Of a DNA stretch of 39,489 nucleotides, positions 1-7,774 are shown piece by piece. The position numbers were made by a program, and so were the translations under genes. The notes below the pieces were generated by a model. That model was not told the origin of the DNA. It saw nothing but the letters and a program-made list of their open reading frames with translations, and did no database searches. This stretch comes from Actinomadura rubrisoli. Its GTDB lineage: Bacteria > Actinomycetota > Actinomycetes > Streptosporangiales > Streptosporangiaceae. The DNA lies in the NCBI RefSeq assembly GCF_004349215.1, contig NZ_SMKU01000046.1:1-39489 (forward strand), given 5' to 3'. Position 1 is the first letter of the stretch. The number at the start of each line of letters is the position of its first letter.

Positions 1-127
1 CCGGCAGCGGGTAGCAACGGCTCAAGCTGCGCCCACGCCCGATCAGTCAACTCACCACCACGCACCACAGACGATCATCCAACCGGACCAGCACCCGCAA
101 CACGATCATTTATCAGACACCGCCTAG
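1..127 (-). mobile_element. Truncated end of an IS5-family-like insertion sequence (left copy)
   Basis: Bases 1-127 are an exact reverse complement of the last 127 bases of the window. Read on the minus strand, bases 65 to 1 encode VRGGELTDRAWAQLEPLLP, which resembles the N-terminus of IS5-family transposases of actinomycetes. The identity stops immediately after a CTAG (124-127), a common target of the IS427-type IS5 subgroup. Only the 5' end of the element is present and the rest lies outside the window. The transposase points outward. Confidence 0.75.
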
Positions 128-289
128 ATCGGCGGTCACGTGCCTGTCCCCGTCATGCGGCTCCTTCAACGATTGGAACGATCGTCCATCACCTCCTCTT
201 CGCCGTGACCGCGCATCGCTTTCCCGGATGCCTGTTCGTTCCTCCCAGCCGAGCGGGGCTGCGAACAGCCGTTGGCACTGCGAATGATC

Positions 290-880
290 TTGTGGCGGGT
301 GGCACTGTGCCCGGGGCGCGTGAGCGCTCGTCGAGCCTGCTACGCACCAACGGATCCATACGCCGGCTGGTTGCCGAAATACGACCACGTCGGAGTCGGA
401 AGGCAGGACCGGCGAGCTTGGCGAGGGGGCCGGGCAGGAACTCGCCGACGGCGATGAGCTCGGCATCGGCAGATCGGGGGTCAGAGGCCAGGTCGACCAG
501 CTCTTCTGCCACGGCTGGGCCAGGGCGCCCCGTTGCCAGTCCAGGAGCTGACCGACGAATTCGTGGAACTGCGCGGCCCTCAGAATGCGGACGGGCAGCA
601 GGCCGGTGCACCTGCTTGGCGGCGATGAAACCGGCGGTGGCCTTGTCGGTGCCATGATGGATGCGACGACGACCTGGCCGATTCCAGCCTCCTGGACGGC
701 CTCGGGTCGCCGCGCGGAAGGCATCCGCCGCAGCCAAGGCCACTCGGTCCGCCTCACCGCCCCGCTCGCGCTCCACCGCGCCGCGCTGCAGCAGAACACC
801 GCCGGACCGGCCGCGCGCAAAGCGCACCGCGTGCACGCCACCCGCATCACCGCAATGGGACTGAATGCCGGGCGACACCG
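290..880 (-). pseudogene. Degenerate NmrA-type NAD(P)-binding reductase
   Basis: No single frame gives a sensible protein. Two minus-strand frames together carry recognisable pieces of an atypical SDR of the NmrA family: EAGIGQVVVASIM, then RILRAAQFHEFVGQLLDWQ (very typical of this family just before the substrate pocket), then in another frame VAEELVDLASDP, which matches the next conserved helix. The N-terminal glycine-rich Rossmann motif is not found. At least one frameshift separates the pieces, so this is read as a dead gene. An ACGATCGT palindrome with flanking GG/CC lies near 178-190 and may be an old operator. The family call rests mainly on the FHEFVGQLL segment. Confidence 0.42.
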
Positions 881-906
881 TGACCAGGCGCTCGGCGGTG
901 GTGCGC

Positions 907-1272
907 TCAGCGTCCGCGATGTGATGCCGTGTCGATGATCTCGTCGAGGACGGCGCGGGAGTTGGCCAGCTCGGTCATCATGCGGTCGATCCGGTCCCGT
1001 TCGGCGGTGAGCTCGCCGACGAGCCGGGGCGTGGCGATCTCGGAGGGGGCGCCGTCCGAGTCCCGCATGCACGGCAGCAGCTGCGCGATCTTCTTGCTGT
1101 GCAGCCCTGCGGCGAACAGTTCCTGGATGCGGATGACCCGGTCGACGGCACGTTCGGGATAGTCGCGCTGGCCGCCGGGGGTGCGGTCGGCCGCGAGCAG
1201 GCCCTGCTGCTCGTAGTAGCGAAGCGACCGCCGGCTCACTCCGGTGCGCCGCACGAGTTCACCGATCCGCAT
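907..1272 (-). CDS. MerR-family transcriptional regulator
   Basis: A 121-residue protein with an N-terminal winged helix-turn-helix of the MerR family: MRIGELVRRTGVSRRSLRYYEQQGLL covers residues 1-26, followed by the usual wing (GGQRDYPERAVDRVIRI) and a C-terminal helix with heptad-like spacing that should form the dimer coiled coil. No cysteine cluster of the metal-sensing type is seen in the C-terminus (one Cys in LLPCMRD), so the inducer is more likely organic than a metal. The ATG at 1272 is chosen because it begins exactly at the HTH; longer in-frame extensions are Pro/Val-rich and lack homology. It is divergent from the deacetylase at 1339, with a dyad between them, the typical arrangement for a MerR protein controlling its neighbour and itself. 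Confidence 0.85.
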   Translation of the reverse strand: MRIGELVRRTGVSRRSLRYYEQQGLLAADRTPGGQRDYPERAVDRVIRIQELFAAGLHSKKIAQLLPCMRDSDGAPSEIATPRLVGELTAERDRIDRMMTELANSRAVLDEIIDTASHRGR

Positions 1273-1307
1273 GTCGCTGCCTCCCCAGCAGGTCCGGCGG
1301 TTGAACT

Positions 1308-1321
1308 TGACACTAATGTCA
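1308..1321. promoter_or_regulatory. Probable MerR operator between divergent genes
   Basis: TGACACTAATGTCA is a nearly perfect dyad (TGACA/TGTCA arms) within the 66-bp gap between the MerR gene and the deacetylase. It overlaps a TTGACA -35-like element at 1307-1312. MerR proteins usually bind a dyad placed inside the promoter spacer. The -10 for the rightward gene is not clear: TACCGA at 1332 would put transcription start at or past the ATG. Confidence 0.55.
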
Positions 1322-1338
1322 GGTCCTACCTTACCGAC

Positions 1339-2226
1339 ATGACGAACGCACGGACACCTCGCAACGAGATCTTCGACTACAGTCCGATCACCGAACGCCC
1401 CCCGATCGTCTGGCCGGGCGGTGCTCGCGTCGCCGCCTACATAGGGCTCAACGTCGAGCACTACCTGATCGATCGCCCGTCCACGAGCATCTGGCCCGGA
1501 ACGGCGGACCTGGTCCCCGACCCGCTCAACTACGGCTGGCGCGACTACGGGCCCCGGGTCGGCATCTGGCGCATGATCCAGAGCATGGACCGGCACAGCG
1601 TGCGGGCCAGCGTACTGCTCAACTCCGCCGCGGCCGAGCACTATCCGCAGATCATCGAGGCGGGCCGGGACCGGGACTGGGCGTGGCTCGCGCACGGCCA
1701 GACCAATTCGATCCTGCATGCCGGCCTGGACCGGGACGAGGAGCGCCGCGTTCTCACCGAGATCGTCGACACCATCGCCGCCGCCACCGGCCGGCGGCCG
1801 AGCGGCTGGATGGGGCCCGGGATGACCGAGACGTTCAACACCCCGCAGTTGCTCGCCGAGCTCGGGCTGAGCTACGTGCTGGACTGGACCAACGACGATC
1901 AGCCCTACCCGCTGAACACGCCCGACGTCATCAGCGTCCCCTACTCGGCAGAGGTCAACGACAACATGCTGTTCGGAGCCAAGGGCCTGACCGGGCCGGA
2001 GTTCGTCCAGGTCGTCAAGGATCAGTACGAGCAGCTACGCGCCGACTCCGAGCACAGCGGGCGGGTACTGGCCCTGGCGCTGCACCCGTTCGTGACCGGC
2101 CAGGCGTTCCGGGCCAAGTACTTCGACCAGGTCCTGGAGTACCTCACGGCGCAGCCCGACATCTGGCTGACCACCAGCGACGAGATCGCTGAACACTACC
2201 GGAGCACGCTCAACGATCAAGCCTGA
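1339..2226 (+). CDS. Polysaccharide deacetylase-fold protein, allantoinase (PuuE)-like
   Basis: A 295-residue protein of the NodB/polysaccharide deacetylase fold, closest in pattern to the PuuE-type allantoinase-like branch: FDYSPITERPPIVWPGGARVA at the N-terminus, then YIGLNVEHY, a conserved WRDYG..GIWRM segment, HGQTNS, GWMGPGMTET, and a C-terminal LALALHPFVTG bearing the conserved histidine. Such proteins hydrolyse cyclic or linear amides, not always polysaccharides. The ATG at 1339 begins the recognisable N-terminus (TPRNEIFDYSP); the frame is open further upstream but that part lies within the MerR gene and operator. No signal peptide is seen, so it should be cytoplasmic. Its only partner appears to be the divergent MerR regulator. 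The true substrate cannot be told from sequence. Confidence 0.82.
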   Translation: MTNARTPRNEIFDYSPITERPPIVWPGGARVAAYIGLNVEHYLIDRPSTSIWPGTADLVPDPLNYGWRDYGPRVGIWRMIQSMDRHSVRASVLLNSAAAEHYPQIIEAGRDRDWAWLAHGQTNSILHAGLDRDEERRVLTEIVDTIAAATGRRPSGWMGPGMTETFNTPQLLAELGLSYVLDWTNDDQPYPLNTPDVISVPYSAEVNDNMLFGAKGLTGPEFVQVVKDQYEQLRADSEHSGRVLALALHPFVTGQAFRAKYFDQVLEYLTAQPDIWLTTSDEIAEHYRSTLNDQA

Positions 2227-2283
2227 AGACGGCGGGCGCGAAGCCACTGCCCCCCTCTGGCACGTCCCGCTGGCCTCGGTCCT

Positions 2284-2472
2284 CTCAACCTGGCGGATGT
2301 CCGGTGTGAGGTCGAGGCACACCTGGCCGCGTTCCTCGGCTCCAAGGCCCGCGCCGTCGCCGAGCACCGGCTGCCCGGCGAGATCGTCGAGGAGGCGAAA
2401 CGGTTCCTCGGCGCCGACCGCATCCGGCTGATTCTGGTGGCCACCGGTGTCCGCACGACGGAGAGGAGATGA
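2284..2472 (+). pseudogene. Fragment of a polyprenyl synthetase N-terminus
   Basis: The frame reads LADVRCEVEAHLAAFLGSK, then ARAVAEHRLPGEIVEEAKRF, then LGADRIRLILVATG. This follows the start of actinomycete polyprenyl (isoprenyl) diphosphate synthases, where a VxxHLxxFLxxKARA helix leads into a GGKRIRPLL motif; here that motif is degraded to ADRIRLILV. There is no start codon and the frame ends at 2472 with none of the aspartate-rich motifs. It appears to be a decayed remnant, next to a terpene synthase remnant. Confidence 0.42.
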
Positions 2473-2570
2473 TCCGCGTCCGCTTCCGACAGGCCCTGCC
2501 GCCCCCTGGAGCATGCCTGCCTGCCCGCCGCCGTGGCCGACGTCTTGCACGTGCGCGGGGAGCAACTGCC

Positions 2571-2710
2571 GTGGAACCCACCACGACACCCGTCATCGAC
2601 CTCCCTCTCCCCGTCCGCCAGCATCCCCAGGCCGAGCAGATCGAGGCGCACACCCGTGACTGGCCGACGACCGGTACGCCGAGATCAACCCCTACGCCTT
2701 GGACGAGTAG
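2571..2710 (+). pseudogene. Remnant of a class I terpene synthase
   Basis: A GTG at 2571 opens MEPTTTPVIDLPLPVRQHP followed by QAEQIEAHTRDW, the usual N-terminal signature of bacterial terpene synthases (short proline/leucine strand, then NPH/HP..., then a helix ending HT..W). The frame then breaks, and another frame reads LADDRYAEINPYALDE before a TAG at 2708. The RY pair resembles the C-terminal RY of these enzymes, which would mean an internal deletion fused both ends. No DDxxD or NSE metal motif is present. Together with the polyprenyl synthetase fragment it suggests a lost terpene locus. Confidence 0.42.
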
Positions 2711-3240
2711 CCCCGTCCAGGCACCCGCGGCCCCGCGCCCGCTGCTAGCGGTCACTGAAGTCTGGAGGCAGGCGGAAGCCCGATCAGCAGACCGGCCGGA
2801 CCCGAGAAGACATCGCGGCGGCCCCGCGAGCTCTCGGCCACGGTTCGCCGAGCGGCCCCGGGCACGGCACGCCCGGAAACAGGAGCGGACGGCGGGCCCG
2901 GGAGGTGAGCGCGACCTACTACGCAAATCGCGAGCCGTAATTGTCTTATTACTACAAGTAGCCAACCTGGGAATGGAGTTTCCCATGCGCAGCATCCTGA
3001 CCACCGGCGCGCGCTACCCCTGGCGGCGTTCACCTTCGGCTGTGCCACGGCCAACGCGGCCACCCCTCGGCCGCGTCACCCCCGCCCCGGCCGACGTGCA
3101 GGGCTGGGCGCTGCCTCGACAACGTACGCCCGCCCGCGGTTAGTGAGGTTGCACAGGGATCCGGCGGCGGAGCCCGCGCAAAAACCCGTTGGCGGACGGC
3201 GGCAACCACTGCTACCTTTCCGGAGGCCGTGCCAGAGAAC
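2711..3240 (+). other. Gene-poor stretch with a possible broken secreted-peptide gene
   Basis: No intact gene is seen here. ATG 2985, preceded by GGAG, starts MRSILTTGA. A frameshift then leads into LPLAAFTFGCATANAATP, which together look like a signal peptide with an Ala-X-Ala cleavage region. The shifted frame runs to a TGA at 3257-3259 with low-complexity Arg/Pro content. The AT-rich patch near 2937-2965 may be an old promoter. This is a weak call. Confidence 0.25.
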
Positions 3241-3255
3241 GAGGAGGTGGTACCC

Positions 3256-3309
3256 GTGAACACAGTATCGACATGGGTGCTTCCCTCTGGGGTCACGGTC
3301 GGGCGATAG
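3256..3309 (+). CDS. 17-codon ORF upstream of a hydrolase (possible leader peptide)
   Basis: A GTG at 3256 has a strong ribosome binding site (GAGGAGGTGG, six bases upstream) and encodes MNTVSTWVLPSGVTVGR followed by TAG. It ends 45 bases before the ATG of the alpha/beta hydrolase at 3355. The match to the ribosome binding site is better than that of the hydrolase itself (GAAAGG). The peptide resembles nothing I recognise. It could be a leader peptide, a short independent peptide or a coincidence. Confidence 0.35.
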   Translation: MNTVSTWVLPSGVTVGR

Positions 3310-3354
3310 GTCGTCCGGGAGCGCCGTTCAAGAGCACTCCCGAAAGGTACGACC

Positions 3355-4086
3355 ATGCGATTTACCTCCGAGCAGCGCCTCGATGACGGCGTCCTCGAAC
3401 GCGAATTCACTCTCGGCGAGATCCCCGGCATCCTGTGGACACCCGAGTCCGCCTCCGCACCGGCGCCGCTGATCCTGATCGGCCACCCCGGCGGGTTGCG
3501 CAAGATGTATCCCCGGCTGGTGGCCCGGGCCCGGCACTCCGCGGCGGACGGCTTCGCCGCGGCCACCATCGAGCTCCCCGGGAGCGGTGACCGGCCCCGT
3601 TCCGCCGCCGCCGAGCAGGCCCGCGCCGACCTGCAGCGGGCGCTGAAGGTCGGCGGGCCCGTTGACGAGGAGATCGTCGACCGGCTCGTCCTCCCGCTGG
3701 TCGAAAAGGCGGTACCGGAATGGCGGGCCACCTTGGACGCCCTGCTATCGCTGCCCGAGATCGGCGGCCCGGTCGGGTACTCGGGGGGAGTGATCGCCAT
3801 CGGGGTCCGGCTGGCGGTGGTCGAGCCGCGCATCTCGGCCGCTGTTCTGTTCGCCGGGAGTTTCGTGCCTCGCGCCCTGTTCGAGGAGGCCCGCCAGATC
3901 ACCATTCCGCTGCACGTCCTGCTGCAGTGGGACGACGAAGGGAACGACCGGCAGGCGGCCCTGGACCTGTTCGACGCCTTCGGTTCCAAGGAGAAGACGC
4001 TGCACGCCAATCTGGGCGGGCACACCGGCGTCCCGCAGTTCGCCGGGGAGGCCGCGGGCCGGTTCTTCACCCGGCATCTGAGCTAG
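3355..4086 (+). CDS. Alpha/beta hydrolase (dienelactone-hydrolase-like)
   Basis: A 243-residue cytoplasmic alpha/beta hydrolase. The oxyanion region is LILIGHPGG, the nucleophile elbow is GYSGG (serine near residue 144; usual form GxSxG), the acid is probably the aspartate in QWDDEGND, and the catalytic histidine lies in GGHTGVP near the C-terminus. Size and motif order match dienelactone-hydrolase-like proteins that act on small esters or lactones. The start is the ATG at 3355 behind GAAAGGTACGACC. It stands alone apart from the short ORF upstream; the following 475 bases carry no clear gene. The substrate is unknown. Confidence 0.8.
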   Translation: MRFTSEQRLDDGVLEREFTLGEIPGILWTPESASAPAPLILIGHPGGLRKMYPRLVARARHSAADGFAAATIELPGSGDRPRSAAAEQARADLQRALKVGGPVDEEIVDRLVLPLVEKAVPEWRATLDALLSLPEIGGPVGYSGGVIAIGVRLAVVEPRISAAVLFAGSFVPRALFEEARQITIPLHVLLQWDDEGNDRQAALDLFDAFGSKEKTLHANLGGHTGVPQFAGEAAGRFFTRHLS

Positions 4087-4561
4087 CCGCCGACCACCCT
4101 CCGCCGTCAGACCAGCAGCAGGCGGTAGGCGGTGCCGACTAGGACGCCGCTCATCAAGGACGGGTCCCAGCCCTCCTCGATGGCGGTGGCCGGCAGATAC
4201 ACAACCGCCCCGATCGCGTCGGTACCGGCCGGTCGGGGCGGCGCTCGGCCACCGGCGCCTCCATCATCTGGGCCCACGCCGTCACGCACCTCGCCGATCG
4301 CTGGGCAGGCGACCGACTCGACCACGAACCGGCACAACATCGGGATTGAGGAACACAGGAACAGCGGTTATCGCTGAGATTGACCTTGTGTGGGGCCGTC
4401 ACCGAAGAACTCGTGCTCATTCCCGCCGCGTTCGACCCCATCCTCCGGGTCTGGCCGCCTGACCGGCCGCCCAGGCGACGATGCTCTGGTGTGGTCCGCC
4501 CAGCCGTCGCTGGTGCCGGGGATGCCCGTCATACATCAGGCATTCACTTAGGTCTCCCTGC
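4087..4561. other. Intergenic stretch without a convincing gene
   Basis: This gap lies between the convergent hydrolase and Lrp-type genes. A minus-strand frame (4107-4340) reads AVVYLPATAIEEGWDPSLMSG near its end, which has protein-like composition, but its upstream part is low complexity and I recognise no family. It may be the decayed 3' end of a gene. No RNA gene or clear terminator hairpin was seen. Confidence 0.3.
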
Positions 4562-5077
4562 CTATAGCCGCCCGTCATGTGGTCGAGTGGGCTGTGGTGC
4601 GGGAAGCGGGAGGGCCAGGCCCGTCTTGACGGTGTCGAAGACGACCAGGGTCTCGTAACGCTTGATGTTGTCGTCGGCCTTGAACAGGCGGTCGCCGAGC
4701 TGGCTGCAATCGCGCATGCTTCGTGCGGCCAGGACGACGACGTAGTCCCACGGCCCCGCGACCCGATAGCACTGCTGGACCTGCGGGTCCGAGCGCGTCC
4801 GTTCGGCGAAGGCGCGGTGGTGCTCGAACGATTCCTGGTCGAGGGTCACCAGGACCGCGGCCAGGACGGTGGGGCCGAAGCGGTGCGGGTCGAGGACGGC
4901 GACCTGCCTGGTGATGAGGCCGTCCTTTCGGTAGCGGGCGATCCGTCGCTGGACGGCGCTCGGTGAGAGCCCGACCTGTTCGCCGAGGTTGTGCAGGGTG
5001 CGTCCGGCGTCGTGCTGGAGCAGGTCCAAGAGCTGCACGTCGATTTCGTCCAGGCGCGGCGGCGGCGATTCAGGCAT
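4562..5077 (-). CDS. Lrp/AsnC-family transcriptional regulator
   Basis: A 171-residue protein with the two-part layout of the Lrp/AsnC family. The N-terminal HTH is LDEIDVQLLDLLQHDAGRT, then LHNLGEQVGLSPSAVQRRI, and then RYRKDGLI. A C-terminal RAM (ligand-binding) domain begins at TVLAAVLVTLD and includes QQCYRVAGPWDYVVVLAARSM. Family members sense amino acids and assemble into octamers. It is divergent from the PLP-dependent lyase at 5179 with 101 bases between, so the lyase is its likely target and its substrate or product the likely effector. The C-terminal tail after LVVFDTVK is proline-rich and variable. Confidence 0.9.
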   Translation of the reverse strand: MPESPPPRLDEIDVQLLDLLQHDAGRTLHNLGEQVGLSPSAVQRRIARYRKDGLITRQVAVLDPHRFGPTVLAAVLVTLDQESFEHHRAFAERTRSDPQVQQCYRVAGPWDYVVVLAARSMRDCSQLGDRLFKADDNIKRYETLVVFDTVKTGLALPLPAPQPTRPHDGRL

Positions 5078-5178
5078 GCAAGATTATTGCGTCGCGGCGG
5101 GAGAACTCTCAATCGCTTCGATCGGGAGTTCGAATAGCGTCAGCCGGGTCCGGAAGCCCCCGAGGAGAGGCGACGCGT

Positions 5179-6219
5179 ATGGACCTGGACGTGGCGCGGA
5201 TCGAGAAGGCCGTACAGGTGATCGACCCGGTGTTTCTCAACACCCCGCAGTACCTCGACGAGCAGCTGTGCCGGGCGCTGGGCGGCCGCGCGGTGACGGT
5301 GAAGGTGGAGACGGCCAATCCGGTGCGCAGTTTCAAGGGCCGGGGCGCCGATCTGATGCTGAGCACGCTCGCCCCGGGCACGCCGGTGGTGTGCGCCAGT
5401 TCGGGCAACTTCGGGCAGGCCGTCGCCTATGCGGGGCGGGCCCGCGGGATGCCGGTCGAGGTGTTCGTGCCCGAGACGGTCAATCCCGCCAAGCGGGAGC
5501 GGATGGAGACCTTCGGTGCCCGGGTCATCGCGGCCGGGACGGAAGGCACGTCGGCGCGAGAGGCCGCGGCCGCCCACGCCGAACGCCATCCTGGCCGCGT
5601 CTACCTGCAGGACGGTCTGCAGGCGGTGATCGCCGAGGGCGCCGGGACGATCGGAGTCGAGTTGACCCGCGGCGCTTCGGGCGGTGCGGGCTTTGACGCC
5701 GTCGTGCTGCCGGTCGGCGACGGCGCGCTGATCAATGGTGTGGGGTGCTGGATGAAGGAGCACGCCCCCGGTATCCGGATCGTGGGGGTCAACGCCGAAG
5801 GCGCCCCCTCGATGTGGGAAAGCTTGCACGCTGGCCGCGCGGTCTGCATCGAACGCACTCGCACCTTCGCCGATGGGATCGCGGTGCGCAGTCCGCTGGA
5901 GGCTTCGGTACGACGGGCCCGCACCCTGGTGGACGAGATCGTCCTGGTGAGCGACGAGGCCATCGCCGCCGCTATGGAGCTGGCGGCGCGCACGCTCGGG
6001 ATCGTCTTGGAGCCGGCGGGGGCGGCGGGCCTGGCGGCGATCACTGAGGGCGCGGTCCTCGGCGATCGATTGGCGACGGTGCTGACCGGCGCCAATCCGC
6101 GTCCTGAACAGGTCCGGGAACTGGCGGCCCGGCTGACACGGCCCGCCCGGAACGCGCCAGCCCCGTCAGGCACCCGAACCCTGGGGACATCGGGCCCCGC
6201 AGAACGTACACCTTTCTAA
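5179..6219 (+). CDS. PLP-dependent ammonia-lyase (threonine dehydratase-like)
   Basis: A 346-residue fold-type II PLP enzyme. The Schiff-base lysine is K53 in VRSFKGRG, the substrate loop is ASSGNFGQAVAYAG, and the phosphate-binding glycine loop is VGDGALINGVG, slightly unlike the canonical GGGGL form. These are the landmarks of threonine/serine dehydratases and their relatives, which deaminate beta-hydroxy amino acids. No C-terminal ACT domain is seen; the tail after LTRPARN is Pro/Ala-rich. ATG 5179 has GAGGAGAGG upstream and begins right before the first helix. It is divergent from the Lrp-type regulator, consistent with amino-acid-responsive control. It heads a rightward group followed by a broken esterase, a broken membrane protein and a ProC-like reductase. 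Confidence 0.87.
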   Translation: MDLDVARIEKAVQVIDPVFLNTPQYLDEQLCRALGGRAVTVKVETANPVRSFKGRGADLMLSTLAPGTPVVCASSGNFGQAVAYAGRARGMPVEVFVPETVNPAKRERMETFGARVIAAGTEGTSAREAAAAHAERHPGRVYLQDGLQAVIAEGAGTIGVELTRGASGGAGFDAVVLPVGDGALINGVGCWMKEHAPGIRIVGVNAEGAPSMWESLHAGRAVCIERTRTFADGIAVRSPLEASVRRARTLVDEIVLVSDEAIAAAMELAARTLGIVLEPAGAAGLAAITEGAVLGDRLATVLTGANPRPEQVRELAARLTRPARNAPAPSGTRTLGTSGPAERTPF

Positions 6220-6232
6220 GTAAGGAGAAGGC

Positions 6233-7218
6233 ATGAGTGAGGTCACTGCCATGGAGCGGTCGCCGGAACCGGACTGGCCGGCGATGACGGACGAGGAGTT
6301 GCTCGCCTACCGCGAGGCGGAGAACCGCTTCCGGGCGTCCAGTGCGGCGCGTGCGCTCTCGGGGATGCCGATTCCGGCGCCACGATCGATTGGCAGCAGG
6401 TGGTGCTGCCCGACCGCGAGATCCCGGTCCGGGTGTATCGGCCGGCCGCCGCGCGCGACGGCGACGGCACCGACCGGGCCGAGCTGCCACTCGTGCTCCA
6501 CGTGCACGGAGGCAGTTTCGTGGGCACGGCGGTGCAGTGCGACTGGGCCAACAGCCATCTCGCCGCCCACCTGCCCGCACTCGTCGTCTCGGTCGAGCAC
6601 CGCCTCCTCGCCCCGGAGACCTCGCGGTCGGATGCCGTCGACGACGACTGGGACGTGCTCCAGCACGTGGTGCAGCACGCCTCGCAGTGGGGCATCGACC
6701 CGGCGCGCACGGCCGTGTTCGGCGAGCGCTGCGGCGCGTTGATCAGTGCCCTGGCGGCGATTCGGGCCAGAGAGGCCGGCCTGATACTCAAGGCGCAGGT
6801 GCTGGTCAACCCTGCAGTCGATGTGACCGAGACGATGTTCGGCTACGCCTCGATCGCCGAGTACGGGTACAGCCCGACCCGAGCCGTGCCCCAACTGCGC
6901 TTGTTCCAGCGGCTCTCCGTTCCACCGAGAACCGACGCTCGTGCGCTCTCGCCGCTGTACGCGGACAACCTGAGCGGGCTGGCCCCGGCTCTGGTGGTGG
7001 TGCCGACCCAGGACGCGGTGGCCGATCACGGCCGCCGCTACGCCGAGCGACTGCAGGCGGCCGGGACACCGGCACGGATCACCGAGTACCCCGGAGCGAG
7101 GCACGCGTTCCTCACCCTGCCGGGCGTGGAACCGCAGGCCGAGGCCGCGCGGGCGAAGATCCTCGGGTTCCTCCGAATCTCTCCCTCGCCACCTGACCGG
7201 AAGGGAGAAGGCGCTTTG
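6233..7218 (+). pseudogene. Frameshifted alpha/beta hydrolase of the HSL/acetyl-esterase type lacking its serine
   Basis: ATG 6233 with AAGGAGAAGGC upstream starts MSEVTAMERSPEPDWPAMT, and this frame runs to about 6360. The continuation, DADSGATIDWQQVVLPDREI followed by PVRVYRP, lies in another frame, so a one-base frameshift is likely near 6355-6380. Later parts are clear: LVLHVHGGSFVG (oxyanion HGG motif), VSVEHRLLAPE, and GARHAFL with the histidine. The nucleophile elbow that should read GDSAG reads GERCG, so the serine is replaced by arginine. Frame loss and loss of the nucleophile together suggest decay. No stop separates it from the downstream membrane protein, so frames run together. 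Confidence 0.65.
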
Positions 7219-7672
7219 ATGACGAAGACACGCCATGAGCGATGGGCAATCGGCGCGATGCTCGCGGGTCTTGGGCTCACCGTCACGGTCCTCCCGTACG
7301 TCGACCGTGCCACCGGCCATCTGCTGGCCGGCCACATCCGGGCCGGCTATCCCACCTACACCCAGACGCAAGTCGACTCGGCCGTCACCACCTACCTGGT
7401 CCTGCTGTCGGTCAGCGGAGCGCTCGGCGCCATCGCCTGGCTCTGGACGATATAGACCGTCAAGGCGGCAAGCGTGGGCTCGCCCGGCCACGACCATGAT
7501 GTTCGTGCTCGGCGCAAGCGTCGGGTTGACCGGGCTGCTCACCAGGGACACCTCCGGCGAGACCGGGCTGCCGCCGGCGCTGGGGTGGGCCGGGATGGTT
7601 TCCTGCCTGGCAGCACTCCTGGCGGTCGCGTTCCTGTGGAGGCGACCGCAGGTTTCGGGCGGGGCTGAGGGC
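7219..7672 (+). pseudogene. Frameshifted four-helix membrane protein
   Basis: ATG 7219, preceded by GGGAGAAGG, begins MTKTRHERWAIGAMLAGLG and continues through two hydrophobic helices to AIAWLWTI, where a TAG at 7453-7455 ends the frame. Two other frames then carry GKRGLARP and ATTMMFVLGASVGLTGLLT, then DTSGETGLPPALGWAGMV and CLAALLAVAFLWRR, i.e. the third and fourth helices. One premature stop plus two frameshifts over about 40 bases point to a decayed gene or to sequencing errors. It resembles small uncharacterised four-helix proteins of actinomycetes. No function can be given. Confidence 0.55.
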
Positions 7673-7774
7673 GCCGCAGTGCCCTCGACCCGGTTCTCCA
7701 TGGACCCAGACTCGACGCCACGGACCCCGCACCGACATGGTTCACGACCACCACACACGATGGAGCGAGAAGCA

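Noticed and set aside
113..1072. 319-residue minus-strand frame at the left end as an intact gene
   Set aside because: Only pieces match the NmrA family and the remaining match lies in another frame; it also runs into the MerR gene and the IS boundary.
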